Source of the DNA: Phragmites australis
Taxonomy: Eukaryota; Streptophyta; Magnoliopsida; Poales; Poaceae
Length of the DNA stretch: 64,000 nucleotides
Direction of reading: 5' to 3'
NCBI RefSeq assembly: GCF_958298935.1
Contig: NC_084921.1
Location: forward strand, 34,722,001-34,786,000
In this document: one piece after another, positions 1 through 11,400 of the stretch
How the letters are laid out: every line of letters begins with the position of its first letter
How positions within the stretch are numbered: the stretch's first letter is position 1
Translations under genes and position numbers: made by a program
The notes under the pieces: model-generated
The model's input: only the letters and a program-made list of their open reading frames with translations
Databases searched by the model: none
Told to the model about the DNA's origin: nothing

Positions 1-984
1 TGCGTTCTATCACTGAAGCCAGCACAAACCGGAGGCCATGCTCATCGCTCAAACACACATGTCCAAACCACATATTCTGTGCGGTTGATCCCTTTAGCGA
101 GCCGAGCTCACCGCACTGGAGGCCATGCTTTAGCCACCTCGTGCCGGGGCCCACCTCTGCGCAGGAGGCCAAGTTCCGTGCCAGACGTTGACCCACCTAG
201 AGGCTACTTTCTTGTGGCAGAGTGCTGCGCTCCAGTCCATGTCACTGGAGTCTGCGCCCCACGCCGAAGGTAGCCCTGAGGCCCTCTAGGCTCCCCAAAA
301 ACTTAGACGGAGCCCCCTATGGCGGAGGCACGCTAGGCTCCAGCTCCACCAGGAGGCCCTGGTGGAGCAACCCCTCCGATAGACTAACCATGCGGGAGGT
401 GAGGGCATGCTGGCTTCGAACCTCGATCAACCCGCCATGGCCATCCGGAGCACGCAGTCCTTCGATAGTCGTGTCACCACATGCGGGCGCGCTGGCTTGC
501 TATCGCGGTCATCCAGGATGGCTTCGTGCGGCCAATCCATGAAATGTACGCCCCACCGCTTTGACCCTTACATGACGCTTACATGACGTACTAAGGGCCT
601 TAGTTTGGCATGTGCTAAGAGTAGCCGTCAAACATAGCCATAAGCTTATGCTGCAATTAGTTATTCGCTGACAACAGTAGACAATAAAACTTAAGTTATA
701 TCTCTGTTCAAATAGTAGACATTAAAATTTAAGTCACACTTTTGCTCAAATGGCGCATAACACTAGAAAACCAACACAAAACAGAGATGTCCTAAAAACC
801 TCTGCAACACAGAGATGTCTTGAAAACCTCCACCAAATAGAGATGTCTTGAAAACCTCAGCAAAACGGAGATGTCTTAAAAGCCTCCACAAATGAAGATA
901 TCTTAAAAACCTCCGCACACGATGATGTTGTGAGAAAACTCTCCGGCATCTTGAAGGTGATAGCCTCCATGCCGAAGAGGTAAG

Positions 985-1640
985 AAACCCTCCAGCATCT
1001 TGTATGACCTAGCCTACATGCAGGAGAGGTATGAACCCGCCGAGCCTCCAGGCTGATGAGGTATGGACCCACCGGCATCTTAAAGGCCTAGTCTCCGTTC
1101 CGGTGAGGACACAAACCCTTCAGCATCTTTAAGACCTAGCCTACATTCCGGAGAGGTGTAAACCCGCCAAGCCCCCAGGCTAGCGAGGTATGGTCCCACC
1201 AGCATCCTTAAGGCCTAGCCTCCATGCCGACGAAGACATAAACCCTTCGGCATTTTTAAGGCCTACCCTACGTGTCGGAGAGGTGTGAATCCGTCGAGCC
1301 TCCGGGCCGACGAGGTATGGACCCACTGACATCTTGAAGGTCTAGCCTCCATGCCGGTGAGGACATAAACCCTTCGACATCTTTAAGGCCTAGCCTACGT
1401 GCTGAAGAGGTGTGAACCCGCCGAGCCTCCAAGCCAACGAGGTATGGACCCACCAGCATCTTAAAGGTCTATCCTCCGTGCCAGCGATGACATAAACCCT
1501 TCGGCATAGTTAAGGTCTAGCCTATGTGCTAGAGAGGTGTGTACCCACCGAGCCTCCTGGGCGGCGAGTCTCTGTGCTGGAGCAGTGTGAACCCCATGGC
1601 ATCTTGAAAGCCTAGCCTCCGTGCTGGAGAGGTCTAACAC
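985..1640. repeat. Tandem array, unit about 126 bp, four to five copies
   Basis: The phrase AAACCCTTCGGCATCTTTAAG and variants recur near 1113, 1240, 1366 and 1493, a spacing of about 126 bp. Each unit also carries GAGAGGTGTGAACCCGCCGAG and a GAGGTATGGACCCACC motif. Copies differ by scattered substitutions. Weaker, shorter relatives of the motif (GAGATGTCTTGAAAACCTC) occur at 780-960. No coding function is apparent. Confidence 0.8.
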
Positions 1641-1856
1641 CTTACGCTCCAAAAAATACGCAGGTCACATCAAACTGCTAGCCAATGTAGACATCAGTTT
1701 TTCTCCCAACCAACGCAACTAAACACCCCTAAAGAATCGCATCCTCCAGCCACAAGCAATCGCAGGATGCGAGGGGGCTGGCGAAAAGGGGAGACATGCA
1801 AAGCGTTGGTGCGACCAAAATTGTAAGCCAAAAGGTAAAGTCAACACAGTACAATT

Positions 1857-2082
1857 TCATTCATACATATTCATACATCAGACATACATATACTCATACA
1901 TTCATACATACATACATACATACATACATACATACATACATACATACATACATACATACATACATACATACATACATACATACATACATACATACATACA
2001 TACATACATACATACATACATACATACATACATACATACATACATACATACATGTACACATACATACATACATACAAGCGTA
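1857..2082. repeat. (CATA)n microsatellite
   Basis: A nearly pure CATA/TATG tetranucleotide tract. The uninterrupted core runs from about 1903 to 2052 (roughly 37 repeats), with degenerate edges. Open frames across it on both strands, reading IHTY or MYVC repeats, are trivial products of the repeat and not genes. Confidence 0.97.
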
Positions 2083-2239
2083 CATATATATACTCACAAG
2101 TGGTATAACCACATACTAATAGAACATGCTGATCCTGAACAAGTTGCAGAATTTTGCTATCCCTGTCGGAACACATTGTTTTCAACATAAGTACATGAAC
2201 AATGCAAGAGCTGAGTTTCCAACAAACTTAAACAAGACT

Positions 2240-3590
2240 CGGAATATGTTGGCTTCGGACGGCTCTGCCTCTGGCATCCACCACTGAGGGAGTAGCATAC
2301 TGCCCCCTAAGCCTCGCTGACAACTCCACCTCCAACATCCACAGTTGAGGGGATGGCAGATTGCCCCCCTTAGTGTTGCCATCGACTCTACCTCTTGCTT
2401 CTATCGCGAGGCTATGTATGACCCTACCTCCATTGGGCCCCGCTGCGGCTACCGTTGAGGGGGTGGCGGACTGCCCCCCCTCAGCATCGTCATCGACCTC
2501 ACTTTCAGTTACCGTCGCAGGGGCTCCGAACGACCCTACCTCTATCGGGCCCCACCATGGCTACCGCTAAGGGGGTGATGGACTGCCTCCCTCAGCATCA
2601 CTACCGACTCCATCCCCGATTATCGCTGTGGGGGCTCTGGACGGCCTCGCCTTCGTTGAGCCTTGCCGCGGCTACCGCTGAGGGGGTGGTGGACCACCTC
2701 CCTTAGCTCGCCGCAAACTCCGTCTCCGGTTATCGCCTCGAGGGGCTCCGGATGACCCTGCCTTCATTGAGCCTTGCCGCTGCTAACAAATGAGGGGGTC
2801 ACATACCGCCTCCCTTAGCATCGCTGTCGACTCCGTCCCCAGCTATCGCCGCAGAGGGCTCTGGACGGCCCTGCCTCCATTGAGCCTCGTTGTTGCTAAC
2901 TGATGAGGGGGTCGCGTACCGCCTCCCTTAGCATCGTTGCTGACTCCGTCCCTGGCTACCGCCGCGGGGGGCTCCGGATGACCCTGCCTCCATTGGGCCT
3001 CGTCGCGGCTAACCACTGAGGGGTTACGTACCGCCTCCCTCAGCATCGCCGCCAACTCCATCTCTAGCTACCGCATAGAGGGGCAATGGATGACCCTACC
3101 TCCGTTGAGCATCGCCGTGGCTAACTGCTGACGGGGTTGCGTACCGCCTAGCTCAACATCGCCGCTGACTTCATCTCTAGCTACCACCGCATGAGGCTCT
3201 AGATGGCCTTGCTCCGTTCAGCCTCACCACGGCTAACCACTGAGGAGGTTACGTACCGCCTCCCTCAGCATCGCCACCGACTCTATCTCTGGCTACCGCC
3301 ACGAGGGGCTCTAAATGGCCCTACACCGTTCAACCTTGACGCGGCTAACCTAACCTCTAAGGGGGTTGCGTACCGCCTCCCTCAGCATTGCCACCAACCC
3401 CATCTCCGGCTACCGCAGCGAGGGGCTTCGAACGGCCCTGCTCCATTTAGCCTCACAGCGACTAACCACTGAGGGGGTTGCGTATCGCGTCCCTCAGCAT
3501 CGCCGCCGACTCCATCTCTGGCTACCGGCGTGGGGAGCTCCGGACAGTCCTACCTCCATTGAGCCTCGCAGCGGCTAACCACCGCTACAA
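2240..3590. repeat. Tandem array, unit about 113 bp, eleven or so copies
   Basis: The motif GAGGGGGTTGCGTACCGCC and variants recurs near 2455, 2570, 2682, 2791, 2906, 3018, 3132, 3241, 3358 and 3471, a period of 109-117 bp. Each unit continues with CCCTCAGCATCGCC, an ACTCCATCTCTGGCTACCG block and CCATTGAGCCTCGCCGCGG. The unit is GC-rich and differs from the 126-bp array upstream. It lies just before the LTR at 3843. Confidence 0.85.
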
Positions 3591-3842
3591 CTCCATCGAG
3601 CTACAACTATGTCACCCTCGGTAGTGACGCTTCAGGTGGCGTGACTCCGTCAAGCTACGCCACTGTCACCACTTGGCACGTGACCTCGGTGAACCTCGTG
3701 GCATTTGCTCCTGACCAAGGGTGTCCACGCTGCAACAACGGAAGGCCACCCCAGATATCCAGACTTCGAGGGGACTGGAGCTAATTCATGGTGCATCCGC
3801 TCGCCTCTCAGAACCTCGGAACCAACGGATGAGGGGTGGTAC

Positions 3843-4200
3843 TGTTGGGGGATTACCCTAGCCTAGAGATATTTAGATGATGCATTGTGGTATTACTAGA
3901 GCTATCATAGTATCATAACCACCATGTGATATGTAAAGAGGTGAAATATCTAAAATACCTCTCTATGCATATGATTATAACATAATATCTTAGAGGCAGA
4001 CTGGTAATTTTCCCTATCCCTTTTCTCTATAAATAAGCCCTCAAAGAGAAGGAGAGGAGGATCCCGGAGGTTTTTCCCGTAACATTGTCTTCATTTCTCT
4101 CTCGTTCTCTCATCTCGGCTCACTGTTCAGCTCTTAGCTTGAGCCTCCTCTTATGAGTGAGACTCTTGCCATATCTGTTCGGGGCATGCTTTCATGCTCC
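3843..4200 (+). mobile_element. LTR of the left-hand retrotransposon (probable 3' LTR)
   Basis: The sequence opens with TGTTGGGGGATTACCC after a G-rich tract. It has an AT-rich U3-like section, a TATA box at 4028-4035 and a CT-rich leader-like section (4075-4130), which is the usual order of promoter elements in an LTR. The right boundary is uncertain: it must lie left of about 4205, where proteinase homology starts, and a CA near 4194 is possible. The second LTR is not in the window. Confidence 0.55.
4028..4035 (+). promoter_or_regulatory. TATA box of the LTR promoter
   Basis: TATAAATA lies about 185 bp into the LTR and is followed by a pyrimidine-rich stretch, consistent with an RNA polymerase II core promoter at the U3/R junction. 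Confidence 0.5.
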
Positions 4201-4438
4201 AGCAATAGCAATTTACTAAATTACAATCAGGAGGACATTGTCATGCTGAAGAACTACATGAATGTGCAGTACTTTGGTCAGATTGGAATCAGCTGCCCGC
4301 CGCAGAATTCACCGTGGTCTTCGATACCGGGAGCTCGAACCTTTGGGTCCCTTCTGCCAAGTGCATTTTTTGGGTACCAATAGCTAATGCTTCTGTTGTT
4401 GCTACTGCTGTTGTTTTCTTTTGATTTTGGATGGTTGT

Positions 4439-4826
4439 TGTTAGGAAATAAGCCATCAGCGGAAGCAACAGATGGATCTACTGAGATGATGCACACGATC
4501 ACAGACGACACCAGAGGCATGATATTTGTTAACAAGGTTCAGCCGAAGCCTACATCCCTGGGACATGACTACGGGCGCTCCTCCCCAACTAGCAACACCA
4601 ACCACTTTCCGGGGTTCCCGTAGACTTACTTCCCCCTGCGAACCTATCGCTATGCCATCATAGTTACAAACAGCGGTTCTCCTCTCATATTTATGAGGAG
4701 GCCTAGAGACAGGAGTCCTACTAGGATTCCACTAGAGTCCTATTAGGATTCCACCATGTACCGCTAATACAACTCTAAGTCCTATACGTAACCAACTCCA
4801 TACAATTATTCGACACATATCCAACA
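4439..4826 (-). repeat. 3' LTR of the deleted Copia element
   Basis: 388 bp, TG...CA ends, nearly identical to 7340-7727 with scattered single-base differences. The flanking 5-mer GTTGT lies at 4434-4438. Confidence 0.93.
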
Positions 4827-5039
4827 AACTCTACCTTGGCGAATAATTTTCGACCTTTAAGCCATCATGTGTGAATCTCCATGTACACCGGACTTGAGTT
4901 GTCGCATTTGCCGCTCAACGAGAGCTGCCCAATGAGTTTTACTCAGACTCACCGCTTTTCAGAGACTCTGCTATCCCTACAACTTCATACTCCATGACTC
5001 CACCTGCAACTGAGCACCTTTCTCTTCTATCAACACAGC

Positions 5040-5316
5040 CTCATTGAGCGAAATCAGATTCCTCTTTAGCCTTGACATATTGCCTGACTCCCCAATGCAC
5101 ATAACTCCATTATAGATCTCGATTTTGATAGTACCTTACTTCAACAGCACGGTAGCCCACGTCGTCATATAAGTAGATACAACCAGAATCACTAGACTTC
5201 ATGAAGAAAAATTGTTCCATGTTGGGCGTCACATGAAATCCAACTGAATCCGACATCCACGCTCCTGATTGACTGCTTCTAGATACTGAGAACTTCACTA
5301 TTGCTTTCCGAGTCAT
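5040..5316 (-). pseudogene. Copia protease / pre-integrase remnant
   Basis: Read on the minus strand, the block gives WMSDSVGFHVTPN, then GGC-like SGCIYLYDD, then, after a break, LKRNLISLNE. In intact Copia polyproteins this reads as the aspartic protease WxxDSGxSxHxTP followed by the region preceding the GAG-pre-integrase domain. The catalytic DSG is altered to DSV. Sequence downstream runs almost directly into the 3' polypurine region beside the LTR, so the rest of pol was deleted. Confidence 0.75.
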
Positions 5317-7324
5317 ACATTGAAATTACCACAATAGCATTGCACTTTCACCTGACTGTTTAGGTTACGATTCTCTGACGTCTTACACCGTAGCCTCCTG
5401 CAGTCTCAGACCAACTAGATTACTCCAGTTGAAGTAAAGACCTCCACAATCTCTACTTCCTTCCAATTCAACCCTTGATGCATCTTCACGCTCATCGATC
5501 CACACTTCATAAACCCGTACATACAACTCGAATCGATCTGCACTCTTGCCGATTTGGAAGCACGCAAGCCCTCTCCAATGACATCCTGCATCCTGAGCTC
5601 ACGCCATGTGTTGCCATGCCACAGAGAGTAACCACCACCAGCCTTCATGCTCCTATGTCGTTGTTGCCAGTCTCTTCATCTCTGCTACCCGCAGTATGAC
5701 TGACCTGTCGCCACCAGCCTGTCCGCCCTGCACCACGGTATGTTCACCCTTCAAGTGAGCTATTCGTTAGCCATCCTTGGACTGTCTGCCATGTGCCTGC
5801 AAACCGTTTGGCTACCACCGTCGAGCTCTCATCAGTCGCTATGTGCATCACGACCGAACACCATCGATATCCTATGCTCATCATCGAGCACCGCAACACC
5901 GGCCTGAGGTCTAGCCAACCGGTCGATTGTCTCTCCTCCTTCGCATGTTGCAAAATTCATCAGCGTCTTTATGACCTCCTGTCGTGCTCCAGCACCTACG
6001 CACCTCATGCACGTTCGCACGACACACCTTGTCATCCAAACGCCAATCCATCTGACACCTGACCAAAACATTGGTCTCACGTTGCTAAATACTGAACCCG
6101 CTTGTCGTTGTCAAACCGCCCTTATGTGAACCAACCAGACCACGCCCATCACCAAACTATGCCCGCCTCTAGAAGCCACGTGTACTCGACCCTGACACCA
6201 TCTCCCAACGGTCTCTGCGCGTGCTTAGGCTCCCATGCCTCTAAAATCGAAGCCATCCGAGCACACCAGCATACACACCGAATTGGTCTTGGTCTCTGTC
6301 TGTACTGTTATTCCACCTTCGGCCTGCATGGTCCAGCAACCACGTGGGTTCAGCTCCCATGCCGGACTGCCCAAGCCTTGGTCGAACCAAACAGCCACCA
6401 ACTGGGTTCCAGCCGTGCCTCGTCCATGCACGCGCATGGGCCGAAGTGCCCCCATGAGCCCCATCAGCCGCACGAGCTGTCATGTTGGGCCTGTTCTGCG
6501 CGCTATCGTGTGCCCCGCTCGGCCTTGGCCACACCTGACAGGCCGACTCGGATGTCCCCGTGTGCTAGCCCACCCGGCCTCCGAAGCTGCGTCCTGCCCT
6601 GCCTGGGCCATGCAGGCTCTCGAGAGCCTCTCTCCGACTGGGCCATGCAGGTCGCACCCGGTCCAGCCGCGCTCTGCTCTGGGGCTAGCCATGCCACGCC
6701 AACTGCAGGCCACACCACCACGACGTAGTCGAGTCCGAGTCCAGCAGTAGCAACAATAGCAGCATTATACTCGAGTCCGAGTCCAACACCTCATGCCACG
6801 ACGTTGTCTCGATACCGAGCTGATCGACCAACCCATCCCGGCCACCCATGCACCTGCTAACATCGTACTCACCATGGTCTGCGACACCTTCTGATGTTGC
6901 GTCGCACGTCCCAGCACCACGCGTTCGCCATTCGCCGGCCACTGCAGCCACGCCTCCTCGCAGGTCTCCGCACCGAGCCCAACTGCCAGTGCCGCGCTCG
7001 AGTCCCACACGAACACCCATGCGACCCTGTGTTCCTGGCCGCCGCGATGATTGCGCCGTCTGCACCAATTACACGCCTTGCGCCACACGTCTGTGACTTC
7101 TTTGTAAGAGCATCCGCGCTGCCCCTGATGAAATCTTTCGCCGGCGCTCATGTCGACTCGCCGTGACGGTACGCGCACCACTTGCGCGCACCGGCCACCA
7201 TCATGCTCCACCTTATGCCGTATCTGCCCACACCGTCCGTGTGTTTTACAACGCCTTGTAGAAGCATAATCCTCGCGCCACCACATGATCTTCCATGCAA
7301 CACCTCTAGATCCAATCCAACCAT

Positions 7325-7338
7325 GGCTCTGGTACCAC
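7325..7338 (-). other. Primer-binding site of the deleted Copia element
   Basis: The minus strand reads GTGGTACCAGAGCC immediately inside the right LTR. This resembles the TGGTATCAGAGC sites that pair with the 3' end of initiator tRNA-Met in plant Copia elements. Confidence 0.85.
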
Positions 7339-7339
7339 T

Positions 7340-7727
7340 TGTTAGGAAATAAGCCATCAACGGAAGCAACAGATGGATCTACCAAAATGATGCACACGAT
7401 CACAGATAACACCAGAGGCACGATATTTGTTAACGAGGTTCAGCCAAAGCCTACATCCCCGGGACATGACTACCGGCGCTCCTCCCCAACTAGCAACACC
7501 GGCCGCTTTCCGGGGTTCCCGCAGACTTGCTGCCCCCTGCGAACTTATCGCTATGCCGTTATAGTTACAAACAGTAGTTCTCCTCTCATATTTATGAGTA
7601 GGCCTGGAGACATGAGTCATACTAGGATTCCACTAGAGTCCTACTAGGATTCCACCATGTACCGCTAATACAACTCTAAGTTCTATACGTAACTAACTCC
7701 GTACAATTATTCGACACATATCCAACA
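7340..7727 (-). repeat. 5' LTR of the deleted Copia element
   Basis: 388 bp matching 4439-4826. It is followed on the plus strand by the GTTGT target duplication and then by the resumed intron of the proteinase pseudogene. Confidence 0.93.
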
Positions 7728-10700
7728 GTTGTCATGTTTGGGTTGTTGCTGATTTTTGGTTGCTCTGGGAACAGCTCTCATGTTTCTTCCATCCCAAGTA
7801 TGACTCAAGACGTTCCAGCACCTACAAAGAGAATGGTACTATTCAAACCCATTTCTTTGCGTTTTGGAGATAAGATTATGATTGCTGATGGCCTGAGCAC
7901 TCCATTTCTCTGCGCTGCTCAGGAACACCTGCTTCTATTCACTACGGCACAGGAACAATTGCTGGCTTTTACAGTGAAGATCAGGTCACAGTTGTCAATA
8001 TAGTAGTAAAAAAATCAGGTGCTTCATCTGCCATTTTGTTATTTATGAACTTTATTTGACCTATGGAATGACATCACTGATTTTATTGAACTCGAATTGT
8101 ATCACCCAGGAATTCATTGAAGCTACTCATGAGCCTGGTCTCACTTTTTAGCAGCAAAATTTGATGGCATCCTTGGACTTGGATTTAAGGAAATTTCAGT
8201 TGAAGGTTCAACCCCAGTTTGGTATGATAATTTCCATTGTTAATCATCTTTTTTTCTTCGAGCAATTGTTTCCAATGTTAATCGTTTTGTAATTTTTTTG
8301 TACCGTCGTATATTTAAATACTTGGTTCCACTTATTCAGGTCATCTAGTGTTTATTTACAGCTACTAAGTGCACCTTAGATTTCATGCCATGGATAACTC
8401 GTATCTTGTGCCAAATGTAAGAATCTGTTTAGCAATAATTAACTGACCAATGCATTTTAAGTTAAATATACTTTTGATTTCTTGGTCATGGTCTTGATAA
8501 CAAAGTTTCACCCAACAAATATTTGTTCTCGGTAGCTATTCTGATGAACACTTTGTTGTTCATCAAGTGAGAACCCCATCATGAAGTTTGTCATACACTG
8601 CTTGTAACTGAACATAACTTGCAGTAATTGTTTTGTATTTTGTGGCACTTGACATCTTCAATGCCCTATCAGGTACAATATGGTTAACCAAAGTCTGGTG
8701 AAAGAACCTGTTTTCTCCTTTTGGTTAAACCGAAATGCAAACGAAGGGGAAGGAGGTGAAATTGTGTTTGGAGGTGTCGATCGCAACCATTACAAAGGCA
8801 GTCCATACATGCACCCGTGTTACTCGGAAAGGTTATTGGCAGGTTGGCCTTCTTGTCTGAACCTGCTATTATCTCCTGTTTCTAGTGAAACAGTAGAATC
8901 GTCCTCTACTAGTTAAGCATTAAAATAAAAAAGAAAAGTTTATATCAGAATATTACAGACCAAAAACAAAAATTAAGAAGAGACATATACAAGTTATTAT
9001 AAAGATGCAAGCCATTGGATCATAGGATCCACTCTCTTTGTCTCGCACGTTGGATAACCATGGTGAATTACTTTTTGAAATTATATTTTACTATCTCTGT
9101 AGATGGATGCAAATAGTCTAAATGCTCCAGCACATTAGAGTAATGATCTCCGCAAAGGGAACATCTAATTTTTTTTCCTGGATAGCCTTAGAGTTTGAAA
9201 AGGACTCAGCTGCAGGTTTATTCGTAATCCAAGGAAGGCCCAACAATTTCTAGCAAAATTACAATGTTGAAACTGATGTGATCTACTCTTATACCAATTT
9301 TTCTTCAGAGTTTACTTGTTTTACTATTGGTACTTGCAGTTTGAAATGGGTGACTTTCTTATTGGTGGAAAGAGCACTGGTAATGCTCTCGTTAAGCTTA
9401 TTTGTTGTTTCAGCCACCAGGTATACTTATAGTCGCAACATTTCGTTTCTCTGATAGATAATGTATGTCATGATAGGAATTTGTGTGGATGGTTGTGCGG
9501 TCATAGCAGACTCTGCAACTTCGTTGATTGCTGGTCCTCTAGTAAGAAATCCATAGCCTTCCATATGTTTCATCCTACCATTGATGTATTATCCTATGTT
9601 TATTCCAAATGCAATTAAAAAAACTCTAAACTAGTACTAAAGTATTGTCCTAGGATTTTTTTTTTTCATTTGAGTTCTCTGTACTGTGTAGGTTGCTATT
9701 GCCCAGATCAATGAACAGATTGGAGCTGCTGGGATGGTTAACCAAGAGTGCAAACAAGTCGTTGCTGGCTATGGGCTCGAAATGCTAGAGCTGCTGGGAG
9801 CTCAGGTTTGAGCTCTCTGCTTAGGACTTTTAAGTTCTTGACATCTACTGTTTCTACTACTTTATTAGAGAAATGAATACACTCTGTTCTGGTGGAGTCA
9901 CACTAGTAATTCAACTTCTCTGGTTAATTGCAGACACCAGCAGCAGAAGTATGTTCGAAGATCGGGCTTTGCACATTCGATTGAACAGTGTTAGGTTTGT
10001 GAAATGATTGGAAAGCCTGGTTGTGGTTCTAAAGTCATTAGATTCCAACAAAGTCTTCTGTTTTTGTGTGTGCATTTAGATAATCTCGTATGCTTCTTCT
10101 GTATCATGCAGTGCTGGTATTGAGAGTGTAGCGGGATCTGTAGATGGCACGCCTGATGCTACATACAATGCATGAGAGATGGCTGTGACGTGGATGCAAA
10201 GTGAATTCAGCCAGAACAAGAACAAGGAGGGCACATTGGAGTACGTCAACAGGGTGAGGCTGTCTTAGTCACTAACTCGTTCTGTATTCATGCACCAAAC
10301 ATGTCTAACCAGAAGTGGACTTCATCGACAGCTTTGCGAAAGCATGCCTAGTCCTGTGAAATCACCTGTGGACTGTAGACACATTAACTCCCTGCAAAGT
10401 GTCGCATTCAGCATAGGTGGAAGGACATTTGAGCTCCAACCTGAGCAGGTACTGCATGCACTTACCTACAGCATTACATAAGCTTCGCTTCTTAACGGAG
10501 TAATTAGGTGCAACTAAAGAGTCTCACCAAATTTTATATGATCATCGTGTCGAGCAGTACATTCTCAAGGTTTGGCGAGGGATTCATGAGTGCATGAGCT
10601 GGTTCACGGCTTTGGACATTCCCCCTCCAGTAGGCCCTCTCTGGTAAGTTCAGTAGACGAACCTGGAAGAACTGCATCCGCTCCAGACCATGATTAATCC

Positions 10701-10827
10701 TTTTATGGTTTGTTTCTCATGAGATGTGATTTCTGATTCGTATGAAATTGATGCAGGATACTGGGTGATGTCTTACACCATCTTTGACTACGGCAAGATG
10801 AGGGTTGGGTTCTCAGATTCAGCATGA

Positions 10828-11138
10828 CTGCATGAGAGACGAGCGTTTCGCTACTAGCTGCAGTATCTTCGATGGAGTAAGATCTGAAATGTGGTCGTTC
10901 GTGTATGTCTTATTAACAAACCCACATGGGCACACATTATTGTGCCTTACTGTTTATAGCTATTACATATCAACACAAAAATGTCGACCAATTGTGCTTC
11001 TGCTGCACGGAACGAATCATTTCATCCAAAATGGGCACGGACATGTACAAATAGATTACCAAAGTGTGACATTACTAGTGGATAATATTGTCTGTAATGG
11101 CTGAGTTATGTACAACATTGGCAAATTAAGGAACGAGG
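10828..11138. other. Spacer between proteinase pseudogene and CACTA element
   Basis: Former 3' flank of the proteinase gene. No gene or repeat is recognised. The last three bases (AGG) may be the target duplication of the CACTA element. Confidence 0.5.
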
Positions 11139-11400
11139 CACTACAACAAAACTCGTCATTTGCACCGGATCATTAGTGCCAGCTAGGCTAGAATTGGCAC
11201 TAATGAAGTATTAGTGCTGGTTCGTAACATCCCGCACTCGATCAATGATTAAACTGGGTTGAACTGATACTGATACTCAGTATCAGTGCCGACTTTTGGC
11301 ACAAACCGGAAAAGATACTTCAGTGTCGGTTGGTAACCATGAACCGATACTAATACTCAGTATCAGTACCGGTTCGTGTTACAGGTCGACACTAATAAAT
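11139..11400. repeat. Left terminal and subterminal repeats of the CACTA element
   Basis: The CACTA terminus is followed by repeats in both orientations of an ACTGATACTCAGTATCAGTG type (about 11260-11290, 11340-11375) and of TTAGTGCCGG/GGTTCG. In CACTA elements such subterminal repeats bind transposase. An AT-rich TATA-like stretch (AATATATAGTATAATAG, about 11398-11414) follows and may be the promoter. Confidence 0.8.

Larger units (their letters stand above)
1..3842 (+). mobile_element. Non-coding internal region of an LTR retrotransposon (3' part)
   Basis: No convincing protein-coding gene is visible on either strand. The stretch holds two long tandem arrays and a tetranucleotide microsatellite (listed separately) and ends in a G-rich tract (about 3827-3842) directly before an LTR-like sequence that starts TGTTGGGGG. 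A G-rich polypurine-like tract followed by TG is what is expected just upstream of a 3' LTR. Large tandem arrays between pol and the 3' LTR are known in some plant Gypsy elements. The superfamily is therefore inferred, not shown; the coding part would lie left of the window. Positions 1-780 hold only loosely repetitive GC-rich sequence. Confidence 0.5.
4439..7727 (-). mobile_element. Internally deleted Copia LTR retrotransposon
   Basis: Two 388-bp direct repeats (4439-4826 and 7340-7727) start TGTTAGGAAATA and end CCAACA. The element is flanked by a perfect 5-bp target duplication GTTGT (4434-4438 and 7728-7732). Next to the right LTR, on the minus strand, lies TGGTACCAGAGCC, a primer-binding site for initiator tRNA-Met, which fixes the orientation as minus. 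A Copia protease and pre-integrase remnant lies near the left LTR (5040-5316). Only 2.5 kb of interior remains, with no recognisable integrase, reverse transcriptase or RNase H, so it is non-autonomous. It sits in an intron of the aspartic proteinase pseudogene. The interior at 6100-7300 is GC-rich, unlike the rest, and has no recognised gag. Confidence 0.93.
4205..10827 (+). pseudogene. Phytepsin-like aspartic proteinase pseudogene, interrupted by a Copia element
   Basis: Exon-sized blocks match a plant vacuolar aspartic proteinase (family A1, cardosin/phytepsin/oryzasin type) in order: the mature N-terminus with first catalytic DTGS (4205-4366, DTGS at 4323-4334); CFFHPKY block (about 7780-7836); the IHYGTG and SEDQVTV block (7920-8000); FDGILGLGF (about 8109-8221); FSFWLNR and GGEIVFGG (8673-8850); MGDFLIGGKSTG (9337-9380); second active site (9477-9541); plant-specific saposin-like insert (9692-10254); and the C-terminal part ending in FDYGKMRVGFSDSA with TGA at 10825-10827. 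Signal peptide and most of the prosegment are absent, probably lost beside the LTR at 3843. Lesions: frameshift near 4308-4315 and near 8810; second motif DSGT changed to DSAT (9509-9520); stop replacing a Cys codon in the insert (TGA at 10173-10175); frame disruption near 10565; small deletion in the last exon after ILGDV. It cannot make an active enzyme. Confidence 0.93.

Noticed and set aside
1796..2188. Open frames across the CATA repeat on both strands
   Set aside because: They are direct products of a four-base repeat, which stays open in several frames.
2240..3590. Regular repeat array that could suggest a CRISPR
   Set aside because: The unit is a contiguous 113-bp tandem repeat with no unique spacers, in plant nuclear DNA.
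6765..7421. 218-codon minus-strand frame in the deleted Copia
   Set aside because: It starts inside the LTR and shows no gag or other domain; reported only as part of a GC-rich block.
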